From contig JBMNPJ010000008.1 of NCBI GenBank assembly GCA_050943535.1, forward strand, positions 1 through 64,000: DNA of 64,000 nucleotides. The letters run 5' to 3'. Numbering within the stretch: position 1 is the stretch's first letter; each line of letters begins with the position of its first letter. The notes beneath the pieces were generated by a model. The model saw only the letters and a list, made by a program, of their open reading frames with translations. It was not told the DNA's origin and searched no databases. The translations under genes were made by a program, and so were the position numbers. This DNA comes from Massiliimalia sp050943535 (GTDB lineage Bacteria > Bacillota > Clostridia > Oscillospirales > Ruminococcaceae). Positions 39,772-49,243 of this stretch are shown here, in pieces.

Positions 39772-40941
39772 ATGAACATGAGTGAAGATAGAGAAAATCA
39801 AAGAGAAATTTATCTGGACAACAGTGCCACTACCCGGGTATGTCCTGAGTCTGCCCAGGCAGTGATGGAAATTATGACACAAAATTACGGCAACGCCGCT
39901 TCGCTGCACCGCAAGGGGTATGAAGCGGAACAGGTGCTGATTCATGCGAAAAAGACGTTTGCGTCTGTGCTGGGCTGCCAGGAAAGTGAAATTTACTTTA
40001 CCTCCGGCGCTACAGAATCCAACAATATGTGCTTGATCGGAGCAGCAAAAGCCCGCCGGCGGCAGGGGAATAAAATTGTCATTACTGGACTGGAGCACCC
40101 TTCTGTTTTAGAACCGGCGGCCTATCTGGAACGGGAAGGATGGGAGGTTGTCCGGGTGATGCCCAACGAACAGGGCAGCTTTACCCCGGAACAGTTTGCT
40201 GAGGTTGTGGATGAAAACACCGTGCTGGTCAGCACCATGTTTGTAAATAATGAAACAGGACTGATTCTGCCCGTTCAGGAAATTGCCAAAGCAGTAAAGC
40301 GGAAAAATCCAAAGGTTTTATTCCATACTGATGCGGTACAGGGATTTATGAAGCTGCCTTTGAAACTGAGAAACAGTCAGATTGATTTGCTCAGCGCCAG
40401 CGGTCACAAGGTATATGCTCCCAAGGGAATTGGACTTTTATACATCAAAAAAGGGGTTCGGCTGACGCCGCTTTTTTACGGAGGCGGTCAGCAGAATGGA
40501 GTCCGTGTGGGAACCGACAGTGTCCCCCTGATCGGCGGTTTTGCAGCGGCGGTGGAAGCCAATGCAGTCAAAATTCAGGAACACCTGAAACATTACCAAA
40601 GCCTCAAAGAGCATTTATTGAAACTGGCTGAATCTGCAGAGGAAATTACGGTGAATTCCACCGATGCCTGTGCTCCGTTTGTTGTGAACCTGTCTGTGGA
40701 TCGGATTCGTTCTGAGGTAATGCTCCACTTTTTGGAACAGCGGGGAATCTATGTTTCCAGCGGTTCTGCCTGCTCCAAAGGAGAAAAAAGCCATGTGCTT
40801 CGGGCGCTGGGACTGCCCAGTGAGCGGATTGACACTGCCCTTCGGCTGAGCTTTTCGCCCCAGACGACCAAAGAAGATTTGGATGAATTTATGGCTGCCT
40901 GCCATGCAGGGTACAGTCAGCTGGCAAAACTGAAGCGGTAA
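39772..40941 (+). CDS. nifS: Cysteine desulfurase (NifS/IscS family)
   Basis: A 389-residue PLP enzyme that takes sulfur from cysteine. The PLP-lysine lies in SASGHKVYAPKGIG, the Asp of HTDAVQG contacts the cofactor, and the catalytic Cys is in SSGSACSKGEKSHVL, in the long loop of class I enzymes. Directly upstream of thiI (61 nt apart), it most likely supplies sulfur for 4-thiouridine and thiazole, as in the B. subtilis nifZ-thiI pair, rather than for Fe-S clusters in general. AAGGAAAG lies before the ATG. Confidence 0.93.
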   Translation: MNMSEDRENQREIYLDNSATTRVCPESAQAVMEIMTQNYGNAASLHRKGYEAEQVLIHAKKTFASVLGCQESEIYFTSGATESNNMCLIGAAKARRRQGNKIVITGLEHPSVLEPAAYLEREGWEVVRVMPNEQGSFTPEQFAEVVDENTVLVSTMFVNNETGLILPVQEIAKAVKRKNPKVLFHTDAVQGFMKLPLKLRNSQIDLLSASGHKVYAPKGIGLLYIKKGVRLTPLFYGGGQQNGVRVGTDSVPLIGGFAAAVEANAVKIQEHLKHYQSLKEHLLKLAESAEEITVNSTDACAPFVVNLSVDRIRSEVMLHFLEQRGIYVSSGSACSKGEKSHVLRALGLPSERIDTALRLSFSPQTTKEDLDEFMAACHAGYSQLAKLKR

Positions 40942-41002
40942 CGTTTGCACAGGATTAGAATATCGTACAATATTATTGAGGATAAAAAGAAAGGAACTGT
41001 TC

Positions 41003-42184
41003 ATGAAAAAAGAAGTAATCATGATTAAAAACGGGGAAATTGCCCTAAAGGGATTGAACCGGAGAACATTTGAAGATATTATGGCAAAAAATATTCGGTG
41101 GCGTTTGAAAGACCTGGGAGATTTTGCAATCACCAAAGCTCAGTCCACCATGTATATTGAACCAAACGACGAGTCCATTGATTTTGAAGAAGCAGTGGAA
41201 CGGTTAAAAAAAGTATTTGGCATTGCGGCGTTTACCCGTGCCTTGGTGACCGAAAAGGATATGGCAGTCATCCGTGAGGATGCGGTAGAATATATGAAAG
41301 ATATCCTGCCTTATGCCAAAACCTTTAAGGTAGCGGCAAAACGGGCAGATAAAAAGTTTCCGCTCAACTCTCCAGCCATTCAGCAGGATTTGGGCGGCGT
41401 ACTGCTCAAGGCGTATCCTCACTTAAAGGTGGATGTACACAATCCGGATGTAACAGTTACGGTAGAAGTCCGGGACTTTGGCGCCTATATTCATGCTCAG
41501 CAGATCCCCGGTGCAGGGGGAATGCCCATCGGAACCAGCGGTAAAGCGCTGGTGATGATCTCCGGCGGGATCGACAGTCCAGTAGCAGCTTATATGATGG
41601 CAAAACGGGGATTGCAGTTGCACGCCATTCACTTTGTCAGCCCTCCCTACACCAGTGACCGGGCACTGCAGAAGGTAGAAAAGCTGTGTGAGATTGTCAG
41701 CGAATATGCAGGACGGATCCACTTTCATTGTGTGCCGTTTACCGAAATTCAGGAAGCGATTCGGGATCATTGTCCAGAAGAACTGTTTACCATTATTATG
41801 CGCCGTTTGATGATGGAAATTGCCATGCGGGTAGCAGAACAGAATGAACTGAAAGCACTGATTACCGGGGAAAGCCTAGGACAGGTAGCAAGCCAGACCA
41901 TCGGCGCGATTGCGGCTACTGATGACGTATGCACCATTCCTGTATTCCGGCCTTTGATCGGCATGGATAAAAACGAGATTGTGGAAATTGCGCGGAAGAT
42001 TGATACCTTTGAAACTTCCATTCTTCCTTATGAAGACTGCTGTACGGTATTTACACCAAAACATCCAAAAACCAATCCGGTACTGGAGTTTGTGCGCAAG
42101 GCGCAGCAGAGTTTTGATTTTGAACCGCTGATTGAGAAAGCAGTCAAAGAAACACAGGTTAAGGTGATTCGTTCTGTCAGCTGA
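41003..42184 (+). CDS. thiI: tRNA 4-thiouridine synthase ThiI
   Basis: A 393-residue protein with ferredoxin-like and THUMP domains (about 1-165) and a PP-loop ATPase domain with SGGIDSPVAAYMMAKRG (about 183-200). It adenylates U8 of tRNA and inserts sulfur. The rhodanese extension of the E. coli enzyme is missing, as in other Gram-positives, so sulfur comes directly from the neighbouring cysteine desulfurase. The start at 41003 (MKKEVIMIKNGEIALKG) is chosen because AAAGGAA lies 8 nt upstream. Confidence 0.95.
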   Translation: MKKEVIMIKNGEIALKGLNRRTFEDIMAKNIRWRLKDLGDFAITKAQSTMYIEPNDESIDFEEAVERLKKVFGIAAFTRALVTEKDMAVIREDAVEYMKDILPYAKTFKVAAKRADKKFPLNSPAIQQDLGGVLLKAYPHLKVDVHNPDVTVTVEVRDFGAYIHAQQIPGAGGMPIGTSGKALVMISGGIDSPVAAYMMAKRGLQLHAIHFVSPPYTSDRALQKVEKLCEIVSEYAGRIHFHCVPFTEIQEAIRDHCPEELFTIIMRRLMMEIAMRVAEQNELKALITGESLGQVASQTIGAIAATDDVCTIPVFRPLIGMDKNEIVEIARKIDTFETSILPYEDCCTVFTPKHPKTNPVLEFVRKAQQSFDFEPLIEKAVKETQVKVIRSVS

Positions 42185-42212
42185 GTGAAAGCTGAGAAAG
42201 AGGGAATAGAAG

Positions 42213-43478
42213 ATGAACGCAGAAATTATTTGTGTAGGAACAGAGATTGTTTTAGGAGATATTCTCAACACCCACTCCCAATTCCTTTCCCGGGAACTGG
42301 CGGCGCTGGGAATTAACGTGTACTATCATACTGCGGTAGGGGACAACGACGGACGGTTTACCGGAATTTTGAAAACCGCTCTGGAACGGAGCGATACGGT
42401 ATTCCTCACAGGGGGTCTGGGTCCTACCACCGACGACATTACCAAAGAAGTTGCCTGTCAGCTTTTGGGCATCCCCTGTTATTACAATGAAACCATTGGA
42501 AACGGACTGAAGGAATGGTTTGCCCGTTCCGGACGCACCATGACCGAAAACAATTTAAAACAGGCTATGATCCCAGAGGGTGCTGTCATTGTGGAAAATC
42601 ACTGGGGAACCGCGCCGGGCCTGATTATCACCAAAGGGGAGAAAACAGTGGTGCTTTTGCCAGGTCCTCCTCGGGAACTGCGGCCCATGTTTGAACATGG
42701 AGTAAAGCCTTATTTCCAGAAACGCATGGGGCAGCCCATTGTTTCCCACAGCCTGCGGGTATTTGGAATCGGGGAATCTGCTCTGGAAGCTCAGATTGAA
42801 GATTTGGTCGTCAGTCAGGATCCTACTGTGGCACTGTATGCGAAAGACGGTGAAGTGCTGATTCGGGTGACCTCCAAAGGTGATACTACCGAACAGGCAG
42901 AACAGAAGATTCAGGCAATGATCCGCACCTTGCAGGAACGTCTGGGCAGCCGGATTTATGGGGTGGATGTAGACAGTCTCCATCAGGTTGTGGTGGAAGA
43001 ACTGATTCGCCGGGGCGAGACCATCGCTACGGCAGAAAGCTGCACCGGCGGCAAGCTGGCGATGCAGATTACCCAGATTTCCGGCGCTTCTCAGATTTTC
43101 CATATGGGGGAAGTGACCTATGCAAACCACATTAAGCACCAGCAGCTGGGAGTTTCCGAAGAGACTTTGCAGACAGTAGGGGCAGTTAGCCGGGAAACTG
43201 CTGTACAAATGGCGAAAGGCCTGGCGCAGCGGAGCAAAGCGGATTATAACGTATCCATTACCGGGATTGCAGGGCCTACTGGCGGTACAGAGGAAAAACC
43301 AGTGGGAACCGTTTATATTGGCGTAGAACACCATGGAAAAGTATGGTGTGAACGCTATTCTTTAGGACGGCATCGGGGCGAGCGGGAGTATATCCGCACC
43401 CTTTCTTGTCTGAATGCTTTGAACATGGTGCGTTTGACCATGATGGATCCGAAAACAGAAGAAAATTACAAAGACTAA
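42213..43478 (+). CDS. cinA: CinA-family protein (nicotinamide mononucleotide amidase/ADP-ribose pyrophosphatase)
   Basis: A 421-residue protein. The N-terminal domain is COG1058 (GTEIVLGDILNTHSQFLSR, FLTGGLGPTTDD), related to molybdopterin-binding folds. The C-terminal PncC domain reads TAESCTGGKLAMQITQISGA and NVSITGIAGPTGGTEEKPVGT. Full-length CinA deaminates NMN in pyridine nucleotide recycling and is often tied to competence genes such as recA. It follows thiI after 28 nt and precedes srtB after 32 nt. Confidence 0.95.
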   Translation: MNAEIICVGTEIVLGDILNTHSQFLSRELAALGINVYYHTAVGDNDGRFTGILKTALERSDTVFLTGGLGPTTDDITKEVACQLLGIPCYYNETIGNGLKEWFARSGRTMTENNLKQAMIPEGAVIVENHWGTAPGLIITKGEKTVVLLPGPPRELRPMFEHGVKPYFQKRMGQPIVSHSLRVFGIGESALEAQIEDLVVSQDPTVALYAKDGEVLIRVTSKGDTTEQAEQKIQAMIRTLQERLGSRIYGVDVDSLHQVVVEELIRRGETIATAESCTGGKLAMQITQISGASQIFHMGEVTYANHIKHQQLGVSEETLQTVGAVSRETAVQMAKGLAQRSKADYNVSITGIAGPTGGTEEKPVGTVYIGVEHHGKVWCERYSLGRHRGEREYIRTLSCLNALNMVRLTMMDPKTEENYKD

Positions 43479-43510
43479 ATACATCATCATAACAGGAGGA
43501 GAACCGGAAT

Positions 43511-44371
43511 ATGGGTCAAAAAAGCAGAACGGAAAAAAAGAAAACCAGTCCGGTTCGCCGATTCTTTCTTTTGGTATTTGCGGGGATTTTGGTGGTCTCC
43601 GGATTTTTGCTGCTCCGAGAATTGTGGGATTTTCACCAGGCTGACCAGGTACATGATCAGCTGAAAGAGCAGATTGTTTCTTCCTCGGACGGAACCACGC
43701 TTTCTCCCCAGGAGAAGTATGCGCCTTTAATTCAAGTGAATTCGGACTTTATCGGTTGGATCACCCTGGAAGGAACCCGCATTGACTATGGCGTGGTACA
43801 GGGGGAGGATAATTCCCACTATCTTTCCACCGATTTTTACGGAAACCCTCATCGGCTGGGGACAGTGTTTTTAGACTGCCGGGCTCAGTTTCAGGCAGAA
43901 AAGCAGAGCGATCATTTGGTTTTATATGGTCACAGTGCCAAGGACGGCAGCTTTTTTGCCGATGTGCGCAAGTATAAGAAACTGGATTTTTATCAGGAAC
44001 ATCCAATAATAGAGTGGAGCAGCATTTATGAAGGGGATACCCGGTGGATCATTTTTGCAGCCTACATGATTGATGCCTCAGACTCTTCGGACGATGCCTT
44101 TTGGTTTCAGGATTATATTGATTTTAAGGATGAGTCCGAGTATAATGAATTTATCAACGGAATTAATCAAAGGAATTATTTTCAAAACGATATTGACCTT
44201 GCATTTGGGGATCAGTTTTTGACGTTGTCTACCTGCGACTATGATTTTGACAATGCAAGGTTTGTGATTACAGCCCGCAGACTGCGGCAGGATGAGACAG
44301 AACAACAGTTTGATGTAAAACAGTGGACCGAACGGCCGGACAAAAAAATGCCGGACCGTTGGTACCAATGA
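43511..44371 (+). CDS. srtB: Class B sortase
   Basis: A 286-residue transpeptidase with a basic N-terminus and signal anchor (about 17-38). The catalytic His is in VLYGHSAKDGSFF, the Cys in LSTCDYDFDNARFVITARR with the Arg a few residues later, all matching class B. It attaches proteins with an NPxTx-type signal to peptidoglycan, often in heme uptake or spore/pilus contexts. No protein with a sorting signal is visible nearby. AGGAGG lies 12 nt before the ATG. Confidence 0.92.
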   Translation: MGQKSRTEKKKTSPVRRFFLLVFAGILVVSGFLLLRELWDFHQADQVHDQLKEQIVSSSDGTTLSPQEKYAPLIQVNSDFIGWITLEGTRIDYGVVQGEDNSHYLSTDFYGNPHRLGTVFLDCRAQFQAEKQSDHLVLYGHSAKDGSFFADVRKYKKLDFYQEHPIIEWSSIYEGDTRWIIFAAYMIDASDSSDDAFWFQDYIDFKDESEYNEFINGINQRNYFQNDIDLAFGDQFLTLSTCDYDFDNARFVITARRLRQDETEQQFDVKQWTERPDKKMPDRWYQ

Positions 44372-44427
44372 TAACGCATTGGAAGACGTGGAATAAAAGG
44401 ACGAAAAAGAAAAGAGGAGAGACAGGA

Positions 44428-45786
44428 TTGAAAAAGAACTGGTTAAAATTAACCGGCGTATTGTGCGCCGCATTGGTGTTCAGTTCCTGCGCTGTATTTG
44501 CGGCAGGACATATTGAAGATATTTCTCAAACCAGTACAGGGATTGTCAAGGCAGAGGATATTCAAAAGGAAAATGCTGCTTCTGCTACAGAGATTACTGT
44601 AGATATGATGAAAACAGCTATGTTTCCCCAAGTGACAGCCGTTTTGCCGGATGCCCTGGTTTATAGTGAAGAAGATGCCCTCCCCGCCACAAGCGGCGTA
44701 TCTGCGGCAGATGAAATTAAATCTGCTGTAGAAGCTCCGGCTCCGATTAAGCCGTCTTCTTCCCAGAATGTAGCCATTGAACAGGATATGAGCGGAACTG
44801 CAAACGCCAATACAGTCATTAGCTCCGGTACAGGGAAACCTTTGGACGATACTCCGGAAACCTCTCAGACTTCTTCTGAGCCAGAGTCTTCCCAGGTGAG
44901 TTCTTCTGAGGAAAGTACTTCTGCAGAAGGATCTTCTGAAAGTTCTTCTCAGGAATCCTCCGAATCTCAGGCGCAGACAGGAACTACTCAAAACGAACTG
45001 GAAACCCTTTTGGGAATGCCCAGCTACACCCCTTATGGAAAAACTTTGACCATTAAGCTCAATGGGGTAACCTATAAAGCAGATGCGGTGGTTGTAGTTT
45101 CCGGTATGGTGCAGTCTGAAATGGTCGGTTCCGGAGGTTCTTCCGTCTATAATGAAGCGTATAAAGCACAGGCAGTGGCTTGTCATTCTTATGTAAAATG
45201 CAACAACAATAAAGGGATTGCTCCCAGTGTATATGCCCGTCATCCCAGTGAATCTACAGTTCGTCTGGTAGAGCAGGTGATCGGACAGATGGTATACTAT
45301 AACGGCTCTGTAGCAGAGACGGTGTACTGTGCTTCCAGCGGTCTGCACACCCAGGGCAACCAGTATTACTGGGGCGGCAGCGCAGTTCCATATCTGCAGG
45401 GGGTTGTTTCAAAGTATGACGAAGACAACAGCACCAAGACTTTTACGGTAGAGGAAATGCGTACTCGCTTAAATTCCAACGGTTATGATACCTCATCTGA
45501 TCCAAGCCAGTGGTTCCAGATCCTGGAATACAGTGACGGCGGATTTATCAGTAAAGTGTCTATCTGCGGAAAAGTGAAAAGCGGAATGTCCCTTCACTAT
45601 CTGCTCAATTTAAAGAGCGCCAAAGCGCAGATTTATCTGTCCGATGGTGTGTTTACTTTTGCAACCAACGGATTTGGTCACGGAATCGGCATGAGCCAGC
45701 GGGGCGCAATGGGATATGCCCGTTATGAAGGCTGGTCTTATACCCAGATTCTCAACCACTATTATCCAGGCACCTCTGTACAGTAA
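44428..45786 (+). CDS. SpoIID/LytB-domain secreted protein
   Basis: A 452-residue protein. A signal peptide (LKKNWLKLTGVLCAALVFSS) ends near Cys, possibly a lipobox. A low-complexity, serine/glutamate-rich linker (about 150-225) is followed by a SpoIID domain: YNEAYKAQAVACHSYVKC, YCASSGLHT, and FGHGIGMSQRGAMGYAR. SpoIID cleaves the sugar backbone of peptidoglycan during engulfment, and homologs outside sporulation are amidase enhancers. The start is TTG at 44428 with AGGAG 9 nt upstream. It probably ends the nifS-thiI-cinA-srtB run. Confidence 0.85.
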   Translation: MKKNWLKLTGVLCAALVFSSCAVFAAGHIEDISQTSTGIVKAEDIQKENAASATEITVDMMKTAMFPQVTAVLPDALVYSEEDALPATSGVSAADEIKSAVEAPAPIKPSSSQNVAIEQDMSGTANANTVISSGTGKPLDDTPETSQTSSEPESSQVSSSEESTSAEGSSESSSQESSESQAQTGTTQNELETLLGMPSYTPYGKTLTIKLNGVTYKADAVVVVSGMVQSEMVGSGGSSVYNEAYKAQAVACHSYVKCNNNKGIAPSVYARHPSESTVRLVEQVIGQMVYYNGSVAETVYCASSGLHTQGNQYYWGGSAVPYLQGVVSKYDEDNSTKTFTVEEMRTRLNSNGYDTSSDPSQWFQILEYSDGGFISKVSICGKVKSGMSLHYLLNLKSAKAQIYLSDGVFTFATNGFGHGIGMSQRGAMGYARYEGWSYTQILNHYYPGTSVQ

Positions 45787-45854
45787 TACAAGCAGGAAGC
45801 CTGCTGGAATGGAACCGTCATAGCGGTGGACAGTGGACAAGGAGCTTTTTTGAA

Positions 45855-45894
45855 AGGAGCGCTGCAGGACACAGGTTTTGCAGCGCTCCTCTTT
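45855..45894 (+). terminator. Terminator after the SpoIID-domain gene
   Basis: The stem AGGAGCGCTGCA/TGCAGCGCTCCT (45855-45866 with 45879-45890) is followed by CTTTCTTT. Confidence 0.75.
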
Positions 45895-45996
45895 CTTTCA
45901 TTGTGGAAAATGGATTTTGCCCTGTGCTTTTTAGACGGCATTGGGGTGCAGTTTTTGAGCGTTTTATCAAAAATAAAAAATAGCGTGCCCGAGCAC

Positions 45997-46025
45997 TTGC
46001 CATTGTGATTGGGATTCGCTATAAT
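45997..46025 (+). promoter_or_regulatory. Promoter of galM
   Basis: TTGCCA (45997-46002), a 17-nt spacer and TATAAT (46020-46025). The start codon is 46 nt downstream. Confidence 0.8.
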
Positions 46026-46071
46026 GAGACTAACAATAACCCTGCAAAGGGAAAAATAGGAGAGGATTCAC

Positions 46072-47115
46072 ATGACAACCATTACAAGCAAAGATTTCGG
46101 CACGGTTTATGACGGACAAAAAGTAACCCTGTACACCCTTTCCAACGGAACGATGGAAGTGGATATTATGTCCTATGGAGCTACTTTGGTAGCAATCCGT
46201 ACACCGGATCAGAACGGCAAAATCACCGATGTACTGTGCGGTTGGGAAACTGTAGCAGACTACCAGAAACACGGCGGCTATCTGGGCGCAGTGATCGGAA
46301 GAAACGGCAACCGGATCGGACATGCAAAATTTGTGCTCAACGGAAAAGAATATCAGCTGGGCGCAAACGACGGCAACAACAACCTGCATGGCGGTCCTGA
46401 CGGATTTGACAACAAAGTGTGGAACGTAATGCCATGCGGCGAACGTCTGGTATGTAAATATTACAGCCCAGATATGGAATCCGGCTATCCGGCAAACTTG
46501 GATGTAACCGTAACCTATACACTGTCTGACGACAACGAACTGGGTCTGGAATACTTTGCAGTCAGTGACGGAGATACCGTAGCAAACTTTACAAACCACG
46601 CTTATTTCAACCTGGGCGGACATGATCAGGGAAGCATTGTGGATCACAAACTGAAACTGTACGCTGATTTCTATACCCCAGTGGATGACGACTGCTGCCC
46701 AACCGGCGAAGTAAAACCAGTAAAAGGCACTGTGTTTGATTTTACTGATTTCCGCCGCATTGGCGATGACATTGACAATGTACCAGATTTTGCTATCACC
46801 GGCGGATATGACCACAACTTTGTGCTCAATACCCGTGAAAACCAGATGGGACTGGCAGCAGAAGCAATCTGTGAAAAAACCGGAATTAAAATGGAAGTTT
46901 ACACCAACAAACCGGCAATTCAGTTCTATGCAGGCAATATGATGGACGAAGATGCTGGAAAAGGCGGCGCATTCTACCACAAACGAGATGGTTTCTGCAT
47001 GGAAACTCAGGTAAGCCCGAACTGCCTGGCTCATCCTCATCTGGGTAACTCTATTCTGCGCAAAGGGGAACTGTATCACGACAAAACTGTTTATCGGTTC
47101 ACCACTGTAAAATAA
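46072..47115 (+). CDS. galM: Aldose 1-epimerase (mutarotase)
   Basis: A 347-residue galactose mutarotase-fold protein. The substrate-binding motifs GRNGNRIGHAKF, NNLHGGPDGFDNKVW, NHAYFNLGGH (catalytic His) and CMETQVSPNCLAHP (catalytic Glu) are all present. It interconverts alpha and beta forms of galactose or other aldoses. The codon bias is strong, as for highly expressed genes. GGAGAGG lies 6-7 nt before the ATG. It stands alone with its own promoter and terminator. Confidence 0.95.
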   Translation: MTTITSKDFGTVYDGQKVTLYTLSNGTMEVDIMSYGATLVAIRTPDQNGKITDVLCGWETVADYQKHGGYLGAVIGRNGNRIGHAKFVLNGKEYQLGANDGNNNLHGGPDGFDNKVWNVMPCGERLVCKYYSPDMESGYPANLDVTVTYTLSDDNELGLEYFAVSDGDTVANFTNHAYFNLGGHDQGSIVDHKLKLYADFYTPVDDDCCPTGEVKPVKGTVFDFTDFRRIGDDIDNVPDFAITGGYDHNFVLNTRENQMGLAAEAICEKTGIKMEVYTNKPAIQFYAGNMMDEDAGKGGAFYHKRDGFCMETQVSPNCLAHPHLGNSILRKGELYHDKTVYRFTTVK

Positions 47116-47130
47116 TTAAAACTACCTTTG

Positions 47131-47166
47131 ACTGACCGGCTGCATTTCCGCAGCCGGTCAGTTTGT
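47131..47166 (+). terminator. Terminator of galM
   Basis: The stem CTGACCGGCTGC/GCAGCCGGTCAG (47132-47143 with 47150-47161) is followed by TTTGTTTT. Confidence 0.85.
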
Positions 47167-47235
47167 TTTAAATAGATTACAAAAAATTGTGTAAACTGAT
47201 CTGCTAAGGGGGAATCACCCGGTATTTTCATTTTA

Positions 47236-47281
47236 CTGACAGAATACGAGCAAAGCGTCTTCGTACCACCGCTAGGTGGTC
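47236..47281 (-). repeat. Dispersed repeat family, partial copy D
   Basis: On the minus strand it reads the palindrome ACCACCTAGCGGTGGT then ACGAAGACGCTTTGCTCGTA and TTCTGTCAG, matching copy B at 60499-60542 over about 45 nt, including the same ACCTAGCGGT palindrome core. The rest of the element is missing or diverged. The remaining gap (47282-47561) is AT-rich with no gene. Confidence 0.8.
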
Positions 47282-47561
47282 CATGAATGTTCATCCCTAT
47301 GAAAAAAGAACAGAAAAATGATGCCGACAGTTTTGAATTTAATCCAGATCAAAGGTTTTAACAATAATGTAATAGTTTATTTGTGGAAAATGCTGTCATT
47401 TGTGCAAAGTTACACATTAATTTCACAGATTGTTTGATTTTACTCTGGTAAATCTTCTGAAAATGTGGTATATTATGAATTGTGTTTTCTCGTCGGGTTA
47501 ATTATGTTTGGCATCATTTTAATCGGGGGACGAGAGGAAATAACTTATGGAGGGATACCTG

Positions 47562-48518
47562 ATGATTGAAATAAAAAACCTCACCAAGCGTTACGGGGAC
47601 AAAGTTGCAGTTGACAATGTATCTTTTACCGTAAACGACGGTGAAATCTTAGGTTTTTTAGGCCCTAACGGTGCAGGGAAATCTACTACAATGAATATTC
47701 TTACTGGATATTTGTCTGCAACCGAAGGTCAGGCCATTATTGATGGCTATGATATTCTGGAGGAACCAATGGAAGCGAAAAAGCGCATTGGATACCTGCC
47801 GGAACTGCCTCCGCTGTATATGGATATGACAGTGGACGAATACCTGGACTTTATGTATGATCTGAAAAAGGTTCGGGTAGGAGCCAGCAAAAAAGATCAT
47901 ATTACTGCAATCTGCAATCTGGTAAAAATTGCGGATGTAAGAAAACGGATGATCCGCAACCTGTCTAAAGGTTATAAACAGCGTGTAGGCATTGCACAGG
48001 CGCTGCTGGGGAATCCAGAAGTGCTGATTTTGGACGAACCGACCGTAGGTTTGGACCCAAAACAGATTATTGAAATCAGAAGCCTGATTAAAAATTTGAG
48101 CCAAAGCCACACCGTTATTTTGTCCTCTCATATTTTGTCTGAAATTCAGGCAGTATGTGACCGAGTGATTGTTATTAACCGTGGAAAACTGGTGGCAGAC
48201 GACACCGAAACCAACCTTTCCAACAAAATGTCCGGTGATCTGCGCTACACTGTCCGCATTGAAGGCCCTCAGCAAGAAGTTCTGAGTGTTTTGGAATCCA
48301 TTCCTGCTATGGAAAGCGTACAGGCTTTGGGTGAAAAAGAAACCGGAGTTTGGGAATACATTATCGAAGCCAAAGAAGGCGAAGACATCCGCCGGGAAGT
48401 ATTTAAACGGATGGCAAGCCGGGGATGGCCGATTATGGGACTTAAGAGCAGTGAACTGACCTTGGAAGACATCTTCCTGCAGTTGACACAAGACAGTACT
48501 TACGGAGGTGAAGAATAA
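47562..48518 (+). CDS. ABC transporter ATP-binding protein, GldA-like
   Basis: A 318-residue ATPase. Walker A GPNGAGKSTT (about residue 35), signature NLSKGYKQRVGIAQALL, Walker B LILDEPTVGLDP, then a C-terminal extension of about 90 residues (TVRIEGPQQEVLSVL). It heads a four-gene operon with a permease, a GldG-like and a DUF4340 protein. The start at 47562 (MIEIKN) with GGAGGG 7 nt upstream is preferred. An in-frame ATG at 47547 with GAGAGGAA 8 nt before it is also possible. Confidence 0.92.
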   Translation: MIEIKNLTKRYGDKVAVDNVSFTVNDGEILGFLGPNGAGKSTTMNILTGYLSATEGQAIIDGYDILEEPMEAKKRIGYLPELPPLYMDMTVDEYLDFMYDLKKVRVGASKKDHITAICNLVKIADVRKRMIRNLSKGYKQRVGIAQALLGNPEVLILDEPTVGLDPKQIIEIRSLIKNLSQSHTVILSSHILSEIQAVCDRVIVINRGKLVADDTETNLSNKMSGDLRYTVRIEGPQQEVLSVLESIPAMESVQALGEKETGVWEYIIEAKEGEDIRREVFKRMASRGWPIMGLKSSELTLEDIFLQLTQDSTYGGEE

Positions 48519-49225
48519 TGCTGGCGATTTTCAGAAGAGAGCTCAACGCTTATTTTAAAGCTCCTTTGGGATATATTTTTCTGGCAATTTTCTTCTATTT
48601 CAGCGCACAGTTTTTCACAGCAGTGGTGCTGAGCCAATCTAACCAGATTGCATATATCTTTACATCTATGTTTACCATTTTGATTTTTGCCATTCCGATT
48701 TTGACCATGCGGCTGATGAGTGAGGAAAAACGTCAGAAAACCGACCAGGCTTTGCTGACAGCTCCAGTTTCTCTGGGCGGCATTATTTGGGGCAAATTTT
48801 TAGCAGCATTTGCTCTGTTTGGAATTGGTATGCTGATTACCGTGGTTTACTTTATCATTTTATCCGCGATGTCTGAACCACAGTGGAGCCTGTTCTTTGG
48901 AAATCTGCTGGGTTTGATCCTGTTAAGCGGCGCAATGATTTCCATTGGTTTGTTTATTTCTTCCGCTACAGAAAGCCAGATGGTTGCGGCAATCGGTACT
49001 TTGGCAGCAATGTTCATTATCTTTATGTTGGATAGCATTGCTGGTATGATGCCGGATGCACTGTCCGCAGTAGGCGATGTGATCAGTCAGCTTTCCTTTA
49101 TGTCCCGTTACAATGACTTTACTTCTGGGATTTTGGATATTTCCAACATTCTGTTCTTTGTCAGTGTCATTGTGGTCTTTAACTTCCTGTCTGTACGGAT
49201 TTTAGAGAAGAAGCGTTGGAGCTAA
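48518..49225 (+). CDS. ABC-2 permease, GldF-like
   Basis: A 235-residue membrane subunit with six predicted helices. LAIFRRELNAYFKAPLGYIF at the start and the MRLMSEEKRQKTDQALLTAP coupling segment are typical of GldF-type permeases. The ATG overlaps the stop of the ATPase gene (TAATG). It forms a transporter with the previous protein and probably with the two following proteins. The substrate is unknown. Confidence 0.9.
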   Translation: MLAIFRRELNAYFKAPLGYIFLAIFFYFSAQFFTAVVLSQSNQIAYIFTSMFTILIFAIPILTMRLMSEEKRQKTDQALLTAPVSLGGIIWGKFLAAFALFGIGMLITVVYFIILSAMSEPQWSLFFGNLLGLILLSGAMISIGLFISSATESQMVAAIGTLAAMFIIFMLDSIAGMMPDALSAVGDVISQLSFMSRYNDFTSGILDISNILFFVSVIVVFNFLSVRILEKKRWS

Positions 49226-49243
49226 AAGGAGGTTTAGGGCAGA

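Noticed and set aside
38221..40098. Extended YpeB reading frame of 625 residues
   Set aside because: The N-terminal 175 residues overlap the nifS start region and have no protein-like features. The ATG at 39573 has a ribosome site and a signal anchor.
46030..47079. A long minus-strand open frame opposite galM
   Set aside because: The same antisense effect of a codon-biased gene. No ribosome site and a low-complexity, F/C/V-rich sequence.
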